The notes beneath the pieces were generated by a model. It saw nothing but the letters and a program-made list of their open reading frames with translations, ran no database searches and was not told the origin of the DNA. From contig OZ024867.1 in the NCBI GenBank assembly GCA_964017155.1, positions 14,969,500 to 15,033,499 on the forward strand: a stretch of DNA of 64,000 bases, given 5' to 3'. Each line of letters opens with the position of its first letter. The stretch's first letter is position 1. Of the stretch, positions 25,101 through 38,656 are shown one piece after another. A program made the translations under genes and the position numbers. The DNA comes from Oasisia sp. SBJ-2009. Its lineage: Eukaryota > Annelida > Polychaeta > Sabellida > Siboglinidae.

Positions 25101-28100
25101 TAAGACTTGGTGTGTAAGACTTGGTGTGTAAGACTTGGTGTGTAAGACATGGTGTGTAAGACTTGGTGTATAAGATATGGTGTGTAAGACATGGTGTGTA
25201 AGACTTGGTGTGTAAGACATGGTGTGTAAGACTTGGTGTGTAAGACATGGTGTGTAATACTTGATATGTAAGATTTGATGTGTAAGACATGGTGTGTAAG
25301 ACATGGTGTGTAAGACTTGCTGTGTAAGACATGGTGTGTAAGACTTGGTGTGTAAGACATGGTGTGTAAGACTTGGTGTGTAAGACATGGTGTGTAAGAC
25401 TTGGTGTGTAATACTTGATATGTAAGATTTGATGTGTAAGACATGGTGTGTAAGACATGGTGTGTAAGACTTGGTGTGTAAGACATGGTGTGTAAGACTT
25501 GGTGTGTAAGACATGGTGTGTAAGACTTGGTGTGTAAGACATGGTGTGTAAGACATGGTGTATAAGACCTGGTGTGTAACACATGGTGTGTAAGACTTGG
25601 TGTGTAAGACATGTTGTGTTGGACATGGTGTATACGACATGGTGTGTAAGACTTGGTGTGTAAAACTTGGTGTGTAAGACATGGTGTGTAAGACCTGGTG
25701 TGTAAGACATGGTGTGTACGATATGGTGTGTAAGACTTGGTGTGTAAGACTCGGTGTGTAAGACTTGGTGTGTAAGACATGGTGTGTAAGACTTGGTGTG
25801 AAAGACTTGGTGTGTAAGACATGGTGTGTAATACTTGATGTGTAAGACTTGATGTGTAAGACTTGATGTGTAAGACTTGATGTGTAAGACTTGATGTGTA
25901 AGACTTGATGTGTAAGACATGGTGTGTAAGACTTGGTGTGTAAGATATGGTGTGTAATACTTGATATGTAAGACTTGGTGTGTAAGACATGGTGCGTAAG
26001 ACTTGGTGTGTAAGACATGGTGTGTAAGACATGGTGTGTAAGACTTGGTGTGTAACACATGGTGTGTAAGACTTGGTGTGTAAGACATGGTGTGTAGGAC
26101 ATGGTGTGTAGGACATGGTGTGTAAGACTTGGTGTGTAAGACTTGGTGTGTAAGACATGGTGTGTTATACTTGATGTGTAAGATTTGATGTGTAAGACAG
26201 GGTGTGAAAGACATGGTGTGTAAGACTTGGTGTGTAAGACATGGTGTGTAAGACTTGGTGTGTAAGACATGGTGTGTAATACTTGGTGTGTAAGACTTGA
26301 TGTGTAAGACTTGGTGTTTAAGACTTGGTGTGTAAGACATGGTGTGTAAGACCTGGTGTGTAAGACATGGTGTGTAAGACCTGGTGTGTAAGACATGGTG
26401 TATAAGACTTGGTGTGTAAGACATGGTGTGTAAGACTTGGTGTGTAAGACATGGTGTGTAACACATGGTGTGTAAGACTTGGTGTGTAAGACATGGTGTG
26501 TAGGACATGGTGTGTAGGACATGGTGTGTAAGACTTGGTGTGTAAAACTTGGTGTGTAAGACATGGTGTGTAAGACCTGGTGTGTAAGACATGGTGTGTA
26601 AGACCTGGTGTGTAAGACATGGTGTATAAGACTTGGTGTGTAAGACATGGTGTGTAAGACTTGGTGTGTAAGACATGGTGTGTAAGACTTGGTGTGTAAG
26701 ATATGGTGTGTAATACTTGATATGTAAGACTTGGTGTGTAAGACATGGTGTGTAAGACTTGGTGTGTAAGACATGGTGTGTAAGACTTGGTGTGTAAGAT
26801 ATGGTGTGTAATACTTGATATGTAAGACTTGGTGTGTAAGACATGGTGTGTAAGACTTGATGTGTAAGACTTGGTGTGAAACACTTGATGTGTAAGACTT
26901 GATGTGTAAGACTTGATGTGTAAGACTTGGTGAGTAAGACTTGGTGTGTAAGACTTGGTGTGTAAGACATGGTGTATTATACTTGATGTGTAAGATTTGA
27001 TGTGTAAGACAGGGTGTGAAAGACATGGTGTGTAAGACTTGGTGTGTAAGACATGGTGTGTAAGACTTGGTGTGTAAGACATGGTGTGTAAGACTTGGTG
27101 TGTAAGACATGGTGTGTAAGACATGGTGTGTAGGACATGGTGTGTAGGACATGGTGTGTAAGACTTGGTGTGTAAGATATGGTGTGTAATACTTGATGTG
27201 TAAGACCTGGTGTGTAAGACTTGGTGTGTAAGACATGGTGTGTAATACTTGATGTGTAAGACTTGATGTGTACGACATGGTGTGTAAGCCCTGGTGTGTA
27301 AGACATGGTGTGTAAGACCTGGTGTGTAAGACATGGTGTGTAAGACTTGGTGTGAAAGACTTGATGTGTAAGACTTGATGTGTACGACTTGGTGTGTAAG
27401 ACTTGGTGTGTAAGACATGGTGTGTAAGACTTGGTGTGTAATACTTGATATGTAAGATTTGATGTGTAAGACATGGTGTGTAAGACATGGTGTGTAAGAC
27501 TTGGTGTGTAAGACATGGTGTGTAAGACTTGGTGTGTAAGACTTGGTGTGAAAGACTTGATGTGTAAGACATGGTGTGTAAGACTTGATGTGTAAGACTT
27601 GATGTGTAAGACTTGATGTGTATGACTTGGTGTGTAAGACTTGGTGTGTAAGACATGGTGTGTTATACTTGATGTGTAAGATTTGATGTGTAAGACATGG
27701 TGTGTAAGACATGGTGTGTAAGACTTGGTGTGTAAGACATGGTGTGTAAGACTTGGTGTGTAAGACATTGTGTGTAAGACTTGGTGTGTAAGACATGGTG
27801 TGTAAGACTTGGTGTGTAAGACTCGGTGTGTAAGACATGGTGTGTTGTACTTGATGTGTAAGATTTGATGTGTAAGACAGGGTGTGAAAGACATGGTGTG
27901 TAAGACTTGGTGTGTAAGACATGGTGTGTAAGACTTGGTGTGTAAGACATGGTGTGTAATACTTGATGTGTAAGACTTGATGTGTACGACATGGTGTGTA
28001 AGCCCTGGTGAGTAAGACATGGTGTGTAAGACCTGGTGTGTAAGACATGGTGTGTAAGACTTGGTGTGACAGACTTGATGTGTAAGACTTGATGTGTACG

Positions 28101-29979
28101 ACTTGGTGTGTAAAACTTGGTGTGTAAGACATGGTGTGTAAGACTTGGTGTGTAAGACTTGGTGTGAAAGACTTGATGTGTAAGTCTTGATGTGTAGGAC
28201 TTGATGTGTAAGACTTGGTGTGTAAGACTTGATGTGAAAGACTTGGTGTGAAAGACTTGATGTGTAAGACTTGATGTGTAAGACTTGATGTGTAAGACTT
28301 GGTGTGTAAGACTTGGTGTGTAAGACTTGGTGTGTAAGACATGGTGTGTAAGACTTGGTGTATAAGATATGGTGTGTAAGACATGGTGTGTAAGACTTGG
28401 TGTGTAAGACATGGTGTGTAAGACTTGGTGTGTAAGACATGGTGTGTAATACTTGATATGTAAGATTTGATGTGTAAGACATGGTGTGTAAGACATGGTG
28501 TGTAAGACTTGCTGTGTAAGACATGGTGTGTAAGACTTGGTGTGTAAGACATGGTGTGTAAGACTTGGTGTGTAAGACATGGTGTGTAAGACTTGGTGTG
28601 TAATACTTGATATGTAAGATTTGATGTGTAAGACATGGTGTGTAAGACATGGTGTGTAAGACTTGGTGTGTAAGACATGGTGTGTAAGACTTGGTGTGTA
28701 AGACATGGTGTGTAAGACTTGGTGTGTAAGACATGGTGTGTAAGACATGGTGTATAAGACCTGGTGTGTAACACATGGTGTGTAAGACTTGGTGTGTAAG
28801 ACATGTTGTGTTGGACATGGTGTATACGACATGGTGTGTAAGACTTGGTGTGTAAAACTTGGTGTGTAAGACATGGTGTGTAAGACCTGGTGTGTAAGAC
28901 ATGGTGTGTACGATATGGTGTGTAAGACTTGGTGTGTAAGACTCGGTGTGTAAGACTTGGTGTGTAAGACATGGTGTGTAAGACTTGGTGTGAAAGACTT
29001 GGTGTGTAAGACATGGTGTGTAATACTTGATGTGTAAGACTTGATGTGTAAGACTTGATGTGTAAGACTTGATGTGTAAGACTTGATGTGTAAGACTTGA
29101 TGTGTAAGACATGGTGTGTAAGACTTGGTGTGTAAGATATGGTGTGTAATACTTGATATGTAAGACTTGGTGTGTAAGACATGGTGCGTAAGACTTGGTG
29201 TGTAAGACATGGTGTGTAAGACATGGTGTGTAAGACTTGGTGTGTAACACATGGTGTGTAAGACTTGGTGTGTAAGACATGGTGTGTAGGACATGGTGTG
29301 TAGGACATGGTGTGTAAGACTTGGTGTGTAAGACTTGGTGTGTAAGACATGGTGTGTTATACTTGATGTGTAAGATTTGATGTGTAAGACAGGGTGTGAA
29401 AGACATGGTGTGTAAGACTTGGTGTGTAAGACATGGTGTGTAAGACTTGGTGTGTAAGACATGGTGTGTAATACTTGGTGTGTAAGACTTGATGTGTAAG
29501 ACTTGGTGTTTAAGACTTGGTGTGTAAGACATGGTGTGTAAGACCTGGTGTGTAAGACATGGTGTGTAAGACCTGGTGTGTAAGACATGGTGTATAAGAC
29601 TTGGTGTGTAAGACATGGTGTGTAATACTTGATATGTAAGATTTGATGTGTAAGACATGGTGTGTAAGACATGGTGTGTAAGACTTGCTGTGTAAGACAT
29701 GGTGTGTAAGACTTGGTGTGTAAGACATGGTGTGTAAGACTTGGTGTGTAAGACATGGTGTGTAAGACTTGGTGTGTAATACTTGATATGTAAGATTTGA
29801 TGTGTAAGACATGGTGTGTAAGACATGGTGTGTAAGACTTGGTGTGTAAGACATGGTGTGTAAGACTTGGTGTGTAAGACATGGTGTGTAAGACTTGGTG
29901 TGTAAGACATGGTGTGTAAGACATGGTGTATAAGACCTGGTGTGTAACACATGGTGTGTAAGACTTGGTGTGTAAGACA
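13880..29979 (+). repeat. Duplication of about 8.06 kb spanning two macro-repeat copies
   Basis: Segment 13880-18655 recurs at 21944-26719 with a shift of 8,064 bp (576 units). Landmarks from 18941 onward recur with a shift of 8,036 bp (18941 to 26977, 19627 to 27663, 21474 to 29510). The 28-bp difference lies between about 18655 and 18940. The second unit (ending about 29979) is therefore two units shorter and is later interrupted by the 1,176-bp duplication. Differences seen include an ACGTGG to ACATGG change near 14089/22153. The nesting shows that the 3.2-kb duplication came before this event. Confidence 0.8.
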
Positions 29980-32900
29980 TGTTGTGTTGGACATGGTGTA
30001 TACGACATGGTGTGTAAGACTTGGTGTGTAAAACTTGGTGTGTAAGACATGGTGTGTAAGACCTGGTGTGTAAGACATGGTGTGTACGATATGGTGTGTA
30101 AGACTTGGTGTGTAAGACTCGGTGTGTAAGACTTGGTGTGTAAGACATGGTGTGTAAGACTTGGTGTGAAAGACTTGGTGTGTAAGACATGGTGTGTAAT
30201 ACTTGATGTGTAAGACTTGATGTGTAAGACTTGATGTGTAAGACTTGATGTGTAAGACTTGATGTGTAAGACTTGATGTGTAAGACATGGTGTGTAAGAC
30301 TTGGTGTGTAAGATATGGTGTGTAATACTTGATATGTAAGACTTGGTGTGTAAGACATGGTGCGTAAGACTTGGTGTGTAAGACATGGTGTGTAAGACAT
30401 GGTGTGTAAGACTTGGTGTGTAACACATGGTGTGTAAGACTTGGTGTGTAAGACATGGTGTGTAGGACATGGTGTGTAGGACATGGTGTGTAAGACTTGG
30501 TGTGTAAGACTTGGTGTGTAAGACATGGTGTGTTATACTTGATGTGTAAGATTTGATGTGTAAGACAGGGTGTGAAAGACATGGTGTGTAAGACTTGGTG
30601 TGTAAGACATGGTGTGTAAGACTTGGTGTGTAAGACATGGTGTGTAATACTTGGTGTGTAAGACTTGATGTGTAAGACTTGGTGTTTAAGACTTGGTGTG
30701 TAAGACATGGTGTGTAAGACCTGGTGTGTAAGACATGGTGTGTAAGACCTGGTGTGTAAGACATGGTGTATAAGACTTGGTGTGTAAGACATGGTGTGTA
30801 AGACTTGGTGTGTAAGACATGGTGTGTAACACATGGTGTGTAAGACTTGGTGTGTAAGACATGGTGTGTAGGACATGGTGTGTAGGACATGGTGTGTAAG
30901 ACTTGGTGTGTAAAACTTGGTGTGTAAGACATGGTGTGTAAGACCTGGTGTGTAAGACATGGTGTGTAAGACCTGGTGTGTAAGACATGGTGTATAAGAC
31001 TTGGTGTGTAAGACATGGTGTGTAAGACTTGGTGTGTAAGACATGGTGTGTAAGACTTGGTGTGTAAGATATGGTGTGTAATACTTGATATGTAAGACTT
31101 GGTGTGTAAGACATGGTGTGTAAGACTTGGTGTGTAAGACATGGTGTGTAAGACTTGGTGTGTAAGATATGGTGTGTAATACTTGATATGTAAGACTTGG
31201 TGTGTAAGACATGGTGTGTAAGACTTGATGTGTAAGACTTGGTGTGAAACACTTGATGTGTAAGACTTGATGTGTAAGACTTGATGTGTAAGACTTGGTG
31301 AGTAAGACTTGGTGTGTAAGACTTGGTGTGTAAGACATGGTGTATTATACTTGATGTGTAAGATTTGATGTGTAAGACAGGGTGTGAAAGACATGGTGTG
31401 TAAGACTTGGTGTGTAAGACATGGTGTGTAAGACTTGGTGTGTAAGACATGGTGTGTAAGACTTGGTGTGTAAGACATGGTGTGTAAGACATGGTGTGTA
31501 GGACATGGTGTGTAGGACATGGTGTGTAAGACTTGGTGTGTAAGATATGGTGTGTAATACTTGATGTGTAAGACCTGGTGTGTAAGACTTGGTGTGTAAG
31601 ACATGGTGTGTAATACTTGATGTGTAAGACTTGATGTGTACGACATGGTGTGTAAGCCCTGGTGTGTAAGACATGGTGTGTAAGACCTGGTGTGTAAGAC
31701 ATGGTGTGTAAGACTTGGTGTGAAAGACTTGATGTGTAAGACTTGATGTGTACGACTTGGTGTGTAAGACTTGGTGTGTAAGACATGGTGTGTAAGACTT
31801 GGTGTGTAATACTTGATATGTAAGATTTGATGTGTAAGACATGGTGTGTAAGACATGGTGTGTAAGACTTGGTGTGTAAGACATGGTGTGTAAGACTTGG
31901 TGTGTAAGACTTGGTGTGAAAGACTTGATGTGTAAGACATGGTGTGTAAGACTTGATGTGTAAGACTTGATGTGTAAGACTTGATGTGTATGACTTGGTG
32001 TGTAAGACTTGGTGTGTAAGACATGGTGTGTTATACTTGATGTGTAAGATTTGATGTGTAAGACATGGTGTGTAAGACATGGTGTGTAAGACTTGGTGTG
32101 TAAGACATGGTGTGTAAGACTTGGTGTGTAAGACATTGTGTGTAAGACTTGGTGTGTAAGACATGGTGTGTAAGACTTGGTGTGTAAGACTCGGTGTGTA
32201 AGACATGGTGTGTTGTACTTGATGTGTAAGATTTGATGTGTAAGACAGGGTGTGAAAGACATGGTGTGTAAGACTTGGTGTGTAAGACATGGTGTGTAAG
32301 ACTTGGTGTGTAAGACATGGTGTGTAATACTTGATGTGTAAGACTTGATGTGTACGACATGGTGTGTAAGCCCTGGTGAGTAAGACATGGTGTGTAAGAC
32401 CTGGTGTGTAAGACATGGTGTGTAAGACTTGGTGTGACAGACTTGATGTGTAAGACTTGATGTGTACGACTTGGTGTGTAAAACTTGGTGTGTAAGACAT
32501 GGTGTGTAAGACTTGGTGTGTAAGACTTGGTGTGAAAGACTTGATGTGTAAGTCTTGATGTGTAGGACTTGATGTGTAAGACTTGGTGTGTAAGACTTGA
32601 TGTGAAAGACTTGGTGTGAAAGACTTGATGTGTAAGACTTGATGTGTAAGACTTGATGTGTAAGACTTGGTGTGTAAGACTTGGTGTGTAAGACTTGGTG
32701 TGTAAGACATGGTGTGTAAGACTTGGTGTATAAGATATGGTGTGTAAGACATGGTGTGTAAGACTTGGTGTGTAAGACATGGTGTGTAAGACTTGGTGTG
32801 TAAGACATGGTGTGTAATACTTGATATGTAAGATTTGATGTGTAAGACATGGTGTGTAAGACATGGTGTGTAAGACTTGCTGTGTAAGACATGGTGTGTA

Positions 32901-34710
32901 AGACTTGGTGTGTAAGACATGGTGTGTAAGACTTGGTGTGTAAGACATGGTGTGTAAGACTTGGTGTGTAATACTTGATATGTAAGATTTGATGTGTAAG
33001 ACATGGTGTGTAAGACATGGTGTGTAAGACTTGGTGTGTAAGACATGGTGTGTAAGACTTGGTGTGTAAGACATGGTGTGTAAGACTTGGTGTGTAAGAC
33101 ATGGTGTGTAAGACATGGTGTATAAGACCTGGTGTGTAACACATGGTGTGTAAGACTTGGTGTGTAAGACATGTTGTGTTGGACATGGTGTATACGACAT
33201 GGTGTGTAAGACTTGGTGTGTAAAACTTGGTGTGTAAGACATGGTGTGTAAGACCTGGTGTGTAAGACATGGTGTGTACGATATGGTGTGTAAGACTTGG
33301 TGTGTAAGACTCGGTGTGTAAGACTTGGTGTGTAAGACATGGTGTGTAAGACTTGGTGTGAAAGACTTGGTGTGTAAGACATGGTGTGTAATACTTGATG
33401 TGTAAGACTTGATGTGTAAGACTTGATGTGTAAGACTTGATGTGTAAGACTTGATGTGTAAGACTTGATGTGTAAGACATGGTGTGTAAGACTTGGTGTG
33501 TAAGATATGGTGTGTAATACTTGATATGTAAGACTTGGTGTGTAAGACATGGTGCGTAAGACTTGGTGTGTAAGACATGGTGTGTAAGACATGGTGTGTA
33601 AGACTTGGTGTGTAACACATGGTGTGTAAGACTTGGTGTGTAAGACATGGTGTGTAGGACATGGTGTGTAGGACATGGTGTGTAAGACTTGGTGTGTAAG
33701 ACTTGGTGTGTAAGACATGGTGTGTTATACTTGATGTGTAAGATTTGATGTGTAAGACAGGGTGTGAAAGACATGGTGTGTAAGACTTGGTGTGTAAGAC
33801 ATGGTGTGTAAGACTTGGTGTGTAAGACATGGTGTGTAATACTTGGTGTGTAAGACTTGATGTGTAAGACTTGGTGTTTAAGACTTGGTGTGTAAGACAT
33901 GGTGTGTAAGACCTGGTGTGTAAGACATGGTGTGTAAGACCTGGTGTGTAAGACATGGTGTATAAGACTTGGTGTGTAAGACATGGTGTGTAAGACTTGG
34001 TGTGTAAGACATGGTGTGTAAGACATGGTGTGTAAGACTTGGTGTGTAAGACATGGTGTGTAGGACATGGTGTGTAGGACATGGTGTGTAAGACTTGGTG
34101 TGTAAAACTTGGTGTGTAAGACATGGTGTGTAAGACCTGGTGTGTAAGACATGGTGTGTAAGACCTGGTGTGTAAGACATGGTGTATAAGACTTGGTGTG
34201 TAAGACATGGTGTGTAAGACTTGGTGTGTAAGACATGGTGTGTAAGACTTGGTGTGTAAGATATGGTGTGTAATACTTGATATGTAAGACTTGGTGTGTA
34301 AGACATGGTGTGTAAGACTTGGTGTGTAAGACATGGTGTGTAAGACTTGGTGTGTAAGATATGGTGTGTAATACTTGATATGTAAGACTTGGTGTGTAAG
34401 ACATGGTGTGTAAGACTTGATGTGTAAGACTTGGTGTGAAACACTTGATGTGTAAGACTTGATGTGTAAGACTTGATGTGTAAGACTTGGTGAGTAAGAC
34501 TTGGTGTGTAAGACTTGGTGTGTAAGACATGGTGTATTATACTTGATGTGTAAGATTTGATGTGTAAGACAGGGTGTGAAAGACATGGTGTGTAAGACTT
34601 GGTGTGTAAGACATGGTGTGTAAGACTTGGTGTGTAAGACATGGTGTGTAAGACTTGGTGTGTAAGACATGGTGTGTAAGACATGGTGTGTAGGACATGG
34701 TGTGTAGGAC
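15895..34710 (+). repeat. Five-copy macro-repeat of about 3.2 kb
   Basis: Five contiguous copies start at 15895, 19115, 23959, 27151 and 31519, with lengths 3,220, 4,844, 3,192, 4,368 and 3,192 bp (all multiples of 14). Each carries in the same order: a TAATAC-TTGATGTG unit followed by ACCTGG (15931, 19151, 23995, 27187, 31555), AGCCCTGGTGTG (16031, 19251, 24095, 27287, 31655), AGCCCTGGTGAG 714 bp later in every copy, and the GCTGTG marker. Copy 4 is longer by an internal 1,176-bp duplication. Copy 2 is longer because its tail (21944-23958) repeats the 2 kb that precede copy 1 (13880-15894). Copies 1 and 3 differ by 28 bp near their ends. Confidence 0.88.
28420..30771 (+). repeat. 1,176-bp internal tandem duplication
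   Basis: Two adjacent 84-unit copies occupy 28420-29595 and 29596-30771. The GCTGTG marker appears at 28507 and 29683, and the GTTTAAG unit at 29510 and 30686. I noticed no substitution between copies. The event is confined to the fourth macro-repeat copy and accounts exactly for its extra length, so it is younger than the macro-repeat expansion. Confidence 0.87.
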
Positions 34711-36939
34711 ATGGTGTGTAAGACTTGGTGTGTAAAACTTGGTGTGTAAGACATGGTGTGTATGACCTGGTGTGTAAGACATGGTGTGTAAGACCTGGTG
34801 TGTAAGACATGGTGTGTAAGACTTGGTGTGTAAGACATGGTGTGTAACACTTGGTGTGTAAGACATGGTGTGTAAGACTTGGTGTGTAAGACATGGTGTG
34901 TAAGACTTGGTGTGTAAGACATGGTGTGTAATACTTGGTGTGTAAGACTTGAAGTGTAAGACTTGGTGTTTAAGACTTGGTGTGTAAGACATGGTGTGTA
35001 ATACTTGATGTGTAAGACTTGATGTGTAAGACTTGATGTGTAAGACTTGGTGTGTAAGACTTGATGTGTAAGACTTGGTGTGAAACACTTGATGTGTAAG
35101 ACTTGATGTGTAAGACTTGATGTGTAAGACTTGGTGAGTAAGACTTGGTGTGTAAGACTTGGTGTGTAAGACATGGTGTGTTATACTTGATGTGTAAGAT
35201 TTGATGTGTAAGACAGGGTGTGAAAGACATGGTGTGTAAGACTTGGTGTGTAAGACATGGTGTGTAAGACTTGGTGTGTAACACATGGTGTGTAAGACTT
35301 GGTGTGTAAGACATGGTGTGTAGGACATGGTGTGTAGGACATGGTGTGTAAGACTTGGTGTGTAAAACTTGGTGTGTAAGACATGGTGTGTAAGACCTGG
35401 TGTGTAAGACATGGTGTGTAAGACCTGGTGTGTAAGACATGGTGTATAAGACTTGGTGTGTAAGACATGGTGTGTAAGACTTGGTGTGTAAGACATGGTG
35501 TGTAAGACTTGGTGTGTAAGATATGGTGTGTAATACTTGATATGTAAGACTTGGTGTGTAAGACATGGTGTGTAAGACTTGGTGTGTAAGACATGGTGTG
35601 TAAGACTTGGTGTGTAAGATATGGTGTGTAATACTTGATATGTAAGACTTGGTGTGTAAGACATGGTGTGTAAGACTTGATGTGTAAGACTTGGTGTGAA
35701 ACACTTGATGTGTAAGACTTGATGTGTAAGACTTGATGTGTAAGACTTGGTGAGTAAGACTTGGTGTGTAAGACTTGGTGTGTAAGACATGGTGTATTAT
35801 ACTTGATGTGTAAGATTTGATGTGTAAGACAGGGTGTGAAAGACATGGTGTGTAAGACTTGGTGTGTAAGACATGGTGTGTAAGACTTGGTGTGTAAGAC
35901 ATGGTGTGTAAGACTTGGTGTGTAAGACATGGTGTGTAAGACATGGTGTGTAGGACATGGTGTGTAGGACATGGTGTGTAAGACTTGGTGTGTAAAACTT
36001 GGTGTGTAAGACATGGTGTGTATGACCTGGTGTGTAAGACATGGTGTGTAAGACCTGGTGTGTAAGACATGGTGTGTAAGACTTGGTGTGTAAGACATGG
36101 TGTGTAACACTTGGTGTGTAAGACATGGTGTGTAAGACTTGGTGTGTAAGACATGGTGTGTAAGACTTGGTGTGTAAGACATGGTGTGTAATACTTGGTG
36201 TGTAAGACTTGAAGTGTAAGACTTGGTGTTTAAGACTTGGTGTGTAAGACATGGTGTGTAATACTTGATGTGTAAGACTTGATGTGTAAGACTTGATGTG
36301 TAAGACTTGGTGTGTAAGACTTGATGTGTAAGACTTGGTGTGAAACACTTGATGTGTAAGACTTGATGTGTAAGACTTGATGTGTAAGACTTGGTGAGTA
36401 AGACTTGGTGTGTAAGACTTGGTGTGTAAGACATGGTGTGTTATACTTGATGTGTAAGATTTGATGTGTAAGACAGGGTGTGAAAGACATGGTGTGTAAG
36501 ACTTGGTGTGTAAGACATGGTGTGTAAGACTTGGTGTGTAACACATGGTGTGTAAGACTTGGTGTGTAAGACATGGTGTGTAGGACATGGTGTGTAGGAC
36601 ATGGTGTGTAAGACTTGGTGTGTAAAACTTGGTGTGTAAGACATGGTGTGTAAGACCTGGTGTGTAAGACATGGTGTGTAAGACCTGGTGTGTAAGACAT
36701 GGTGTATAAGACTTGGTGTGTAAGACATGGTGTGTAAGACTTGGTGTGTAAGACATAGTGTGTAAGACTTGGTGTGTAAGATATGGTGTGTAATACTTGA
36801 TATGTAAGACTTGGTGTGTAAGACATGGTGTGTAAGACTTGGTGTGTAAGACATGGTGTGTAAGACTTGGTGTGTAAGATATGGTGTGTAATACTTGATA
36901 TGTAAGACTTGGTGTGTAAGACATGGTGTGTAAGACTTG
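34023..36939 (+). repeat. 1,260-bp tandem duplication, 2.3 copies
   Basis: Units are 34023-35282, 35283-36542 and a partial third at 36543-36939. The line-by-line match includes an ACTTGAAGTG unit unique to this region (near 34951 and 36211), a TATGACCTGG unit (near 34761 and 36021) and the GTTTAAG unit (34970 and 36230). I see one substitution across the overlap (G35497 versus A36757). Outside these limits the match stops abruptly on both sides. Confidence 0.9.
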
Positions 36940-37034
36940 GTGTGTAAGACATGGTGTGTAAGACTTGGTGTGTAAGATATGGTGTGTAATACTTGATATG
37001 TAAGACTTGGTGTGTAAGACATGGTGTGTAAGAC
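36781..37034 (+). repeat. 98-bp (seven-unit) sub-repeat, about 2.6 copies
   Basis: A seven-unit series beginning ATATGG, then TAATAC-TTGATATG, starts at 36781, 36879 and 36977. The equivalent place one 1,260-bp unit upstream has only two starts (35521, 35619). This single 98-bp expansion accounts for the shift rising from 1,260 to 1,358 bp downstream (35797 to 37155). It is a clear one-step higher-order expansion. Confidence 0.85.
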
Positions 37035-37378
37035 TTGATGTGTAAGACTTGGTGTGAAACACTTGATGTGTAAGACTTGATGTGTAAGACTTGATGTGTA
37101 AGACTTGGTGAGTAAGACTTGGTGTGTAAGACTTGGTGTGTAAGACATGGTGTATTATACTTGATGTGTAAGATTTGATGTGTAAGACAGGGTGTGAAAG
37201 ACATGGTGTGTAAGACTTGGTGTGTAAGACATGGTGTGTAAGACTTGGTGCGTAAGACATGGTGTGTAAGACTTGGTGTGTAAGACATGGTGTGTAAGAC
37301 ATGGTGTGTAGGACATGGTGTGTAGGACATGGTGTGTAAGACTTGGTGTGTAAAACTTGGTGTGTAAGACATGGTGTG

Positions 37379-37840
37379 TATGACCTGGTGTGTAAGACAT
37401 GGTGTGTAAGACCTGGTGTGTAAGACATGGTGTGTAAGACTTGGTGTGTAAGACATGGTGTGTAACACTTGGTGTGTAAGACATGGTGTGTAAGACTTGG
37501 TGTGTAAGATATGGTGTGTAATACTTGATATGTAAGACTTGGTGTGTAAGACATGGTGTGTAAGACTTGGTGTGTAAGACATGGTGTGTAAGACATGGTG
37601 TGTATGACCTGGTGTGTAAGACATGGTGTGTAAGACCTGGTGTGTAAGACATGGTGTGTAAGACTTGGTGTGTAAGACATGGTGTGTAACACTTGGTGTG
37701 TAAGACATGGTGTGTAAGACTTGGTGTGTAAGATATGGTGTGTAATACTTGATATGTAAGACTTGGTGTGTAAGACATGGTGTGTAAGACTTGGTGTGTA
37801 AGACATGGTGTGTAAGACATGGTGTATAAGACCTGGTGTT
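37379..37840 (+). repeat. 224-bp (16-unit) sub-repeat
   Basis: TATGACCTGG units start at 37379 and 37603, 224 bp apart. Each is followed by the same order of ACATGG, ACCTGG, ACATGG, ACTTGG and TAACAC-TTGG units. The second copy runs into a GTTTAACAC unit near 37840. The same TATGAC series occurs singly near 10205, 14797 and 22861. Confidence 0.7.
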
Positions 37841-38656
37841 TAACACATGGTGTGTAAGACTTGGTGTGTAAGACATGGTGTGTTGGACATGGTGTATACG
37901 ACATGGTGTGTAAGACTTAGTGTGTAAAACTTGGTGTGTAAGACATGGTGTGTAAGACCTGGTGTGTAAGACATGGTGTGTACGACATGGTGTGTAAGAC
38001 TTGGTGTGTAAGACTCGGTGTGTAAGATTTGGTGTGTAAGACATGGTGTGTAAGACTTGGTGTGAAAGACTTGGTGTGTAAGACTTGATGTGTAAGAATT
38101 GATGTGTAAGACTTGGTGTGTAAGACACGGTGTGTAATACTTGATGTGTAAGACTTGATGTGTAAGACTTGATGTGTAAGACTAGGTGTGTAAGACTTGA
38201 TGTGTAAGACTTGGTGTGAAACACTTGATGTGTAAGACTTGATGTGTAAGACTTGATGTGTAAGACTTGGTGAGTAAGACATGGTGTGTTATACTTGATG
38301 TGTAAGATTTGATGTGTAAGACTAGGTGTGAAAGACATGGTGTGTAAGACTTGGTGTGTAAGACATGGTGTGTAAGACTTGGTGTGTAAGACATGGTGTG
38401 TAAGACTTGGTGTGTAAGACATGGTGTGTAAGACATGGTGTGTAAGACTTGGTGTATAACACATGGTGTGTAAGACTTGGTGTGTAAGACATGGTGTGTA
38501 GGACATGGTGTGTAGGACATGGTGTGTAAGACTTGGTGTGTAAAACTTGGTGTGTAAGACATGGTGTGTAAGACCTGGTGTGTAAGACATGGTGTGTAAG
38601 ACCTGGTGTGTAAGACATGGTGTGTAAGACTTGGTGTGTAAGACATGGTGTGTAAG
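37840..38656 (+). repeat. Left arm of inverted repeat with 39820-40578
   Basis: Paired landmarks have a near-constant coordinate sum: TAAAAC 38541 with GTTTTA 39930, and AAAGAC 38331 with GTCTTT 40140, both sum 78476. Near the left end the sum shifts to 78504 and then 78420, because the inverted arm holds an extra 28 bp and lacks 84 bp. The arms are about 0.8 kb, separated by 1,163 bp (38657-39819). This follows if the right end of the un-inverted block was a paralogue of this segment. Confidence 0.75.
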
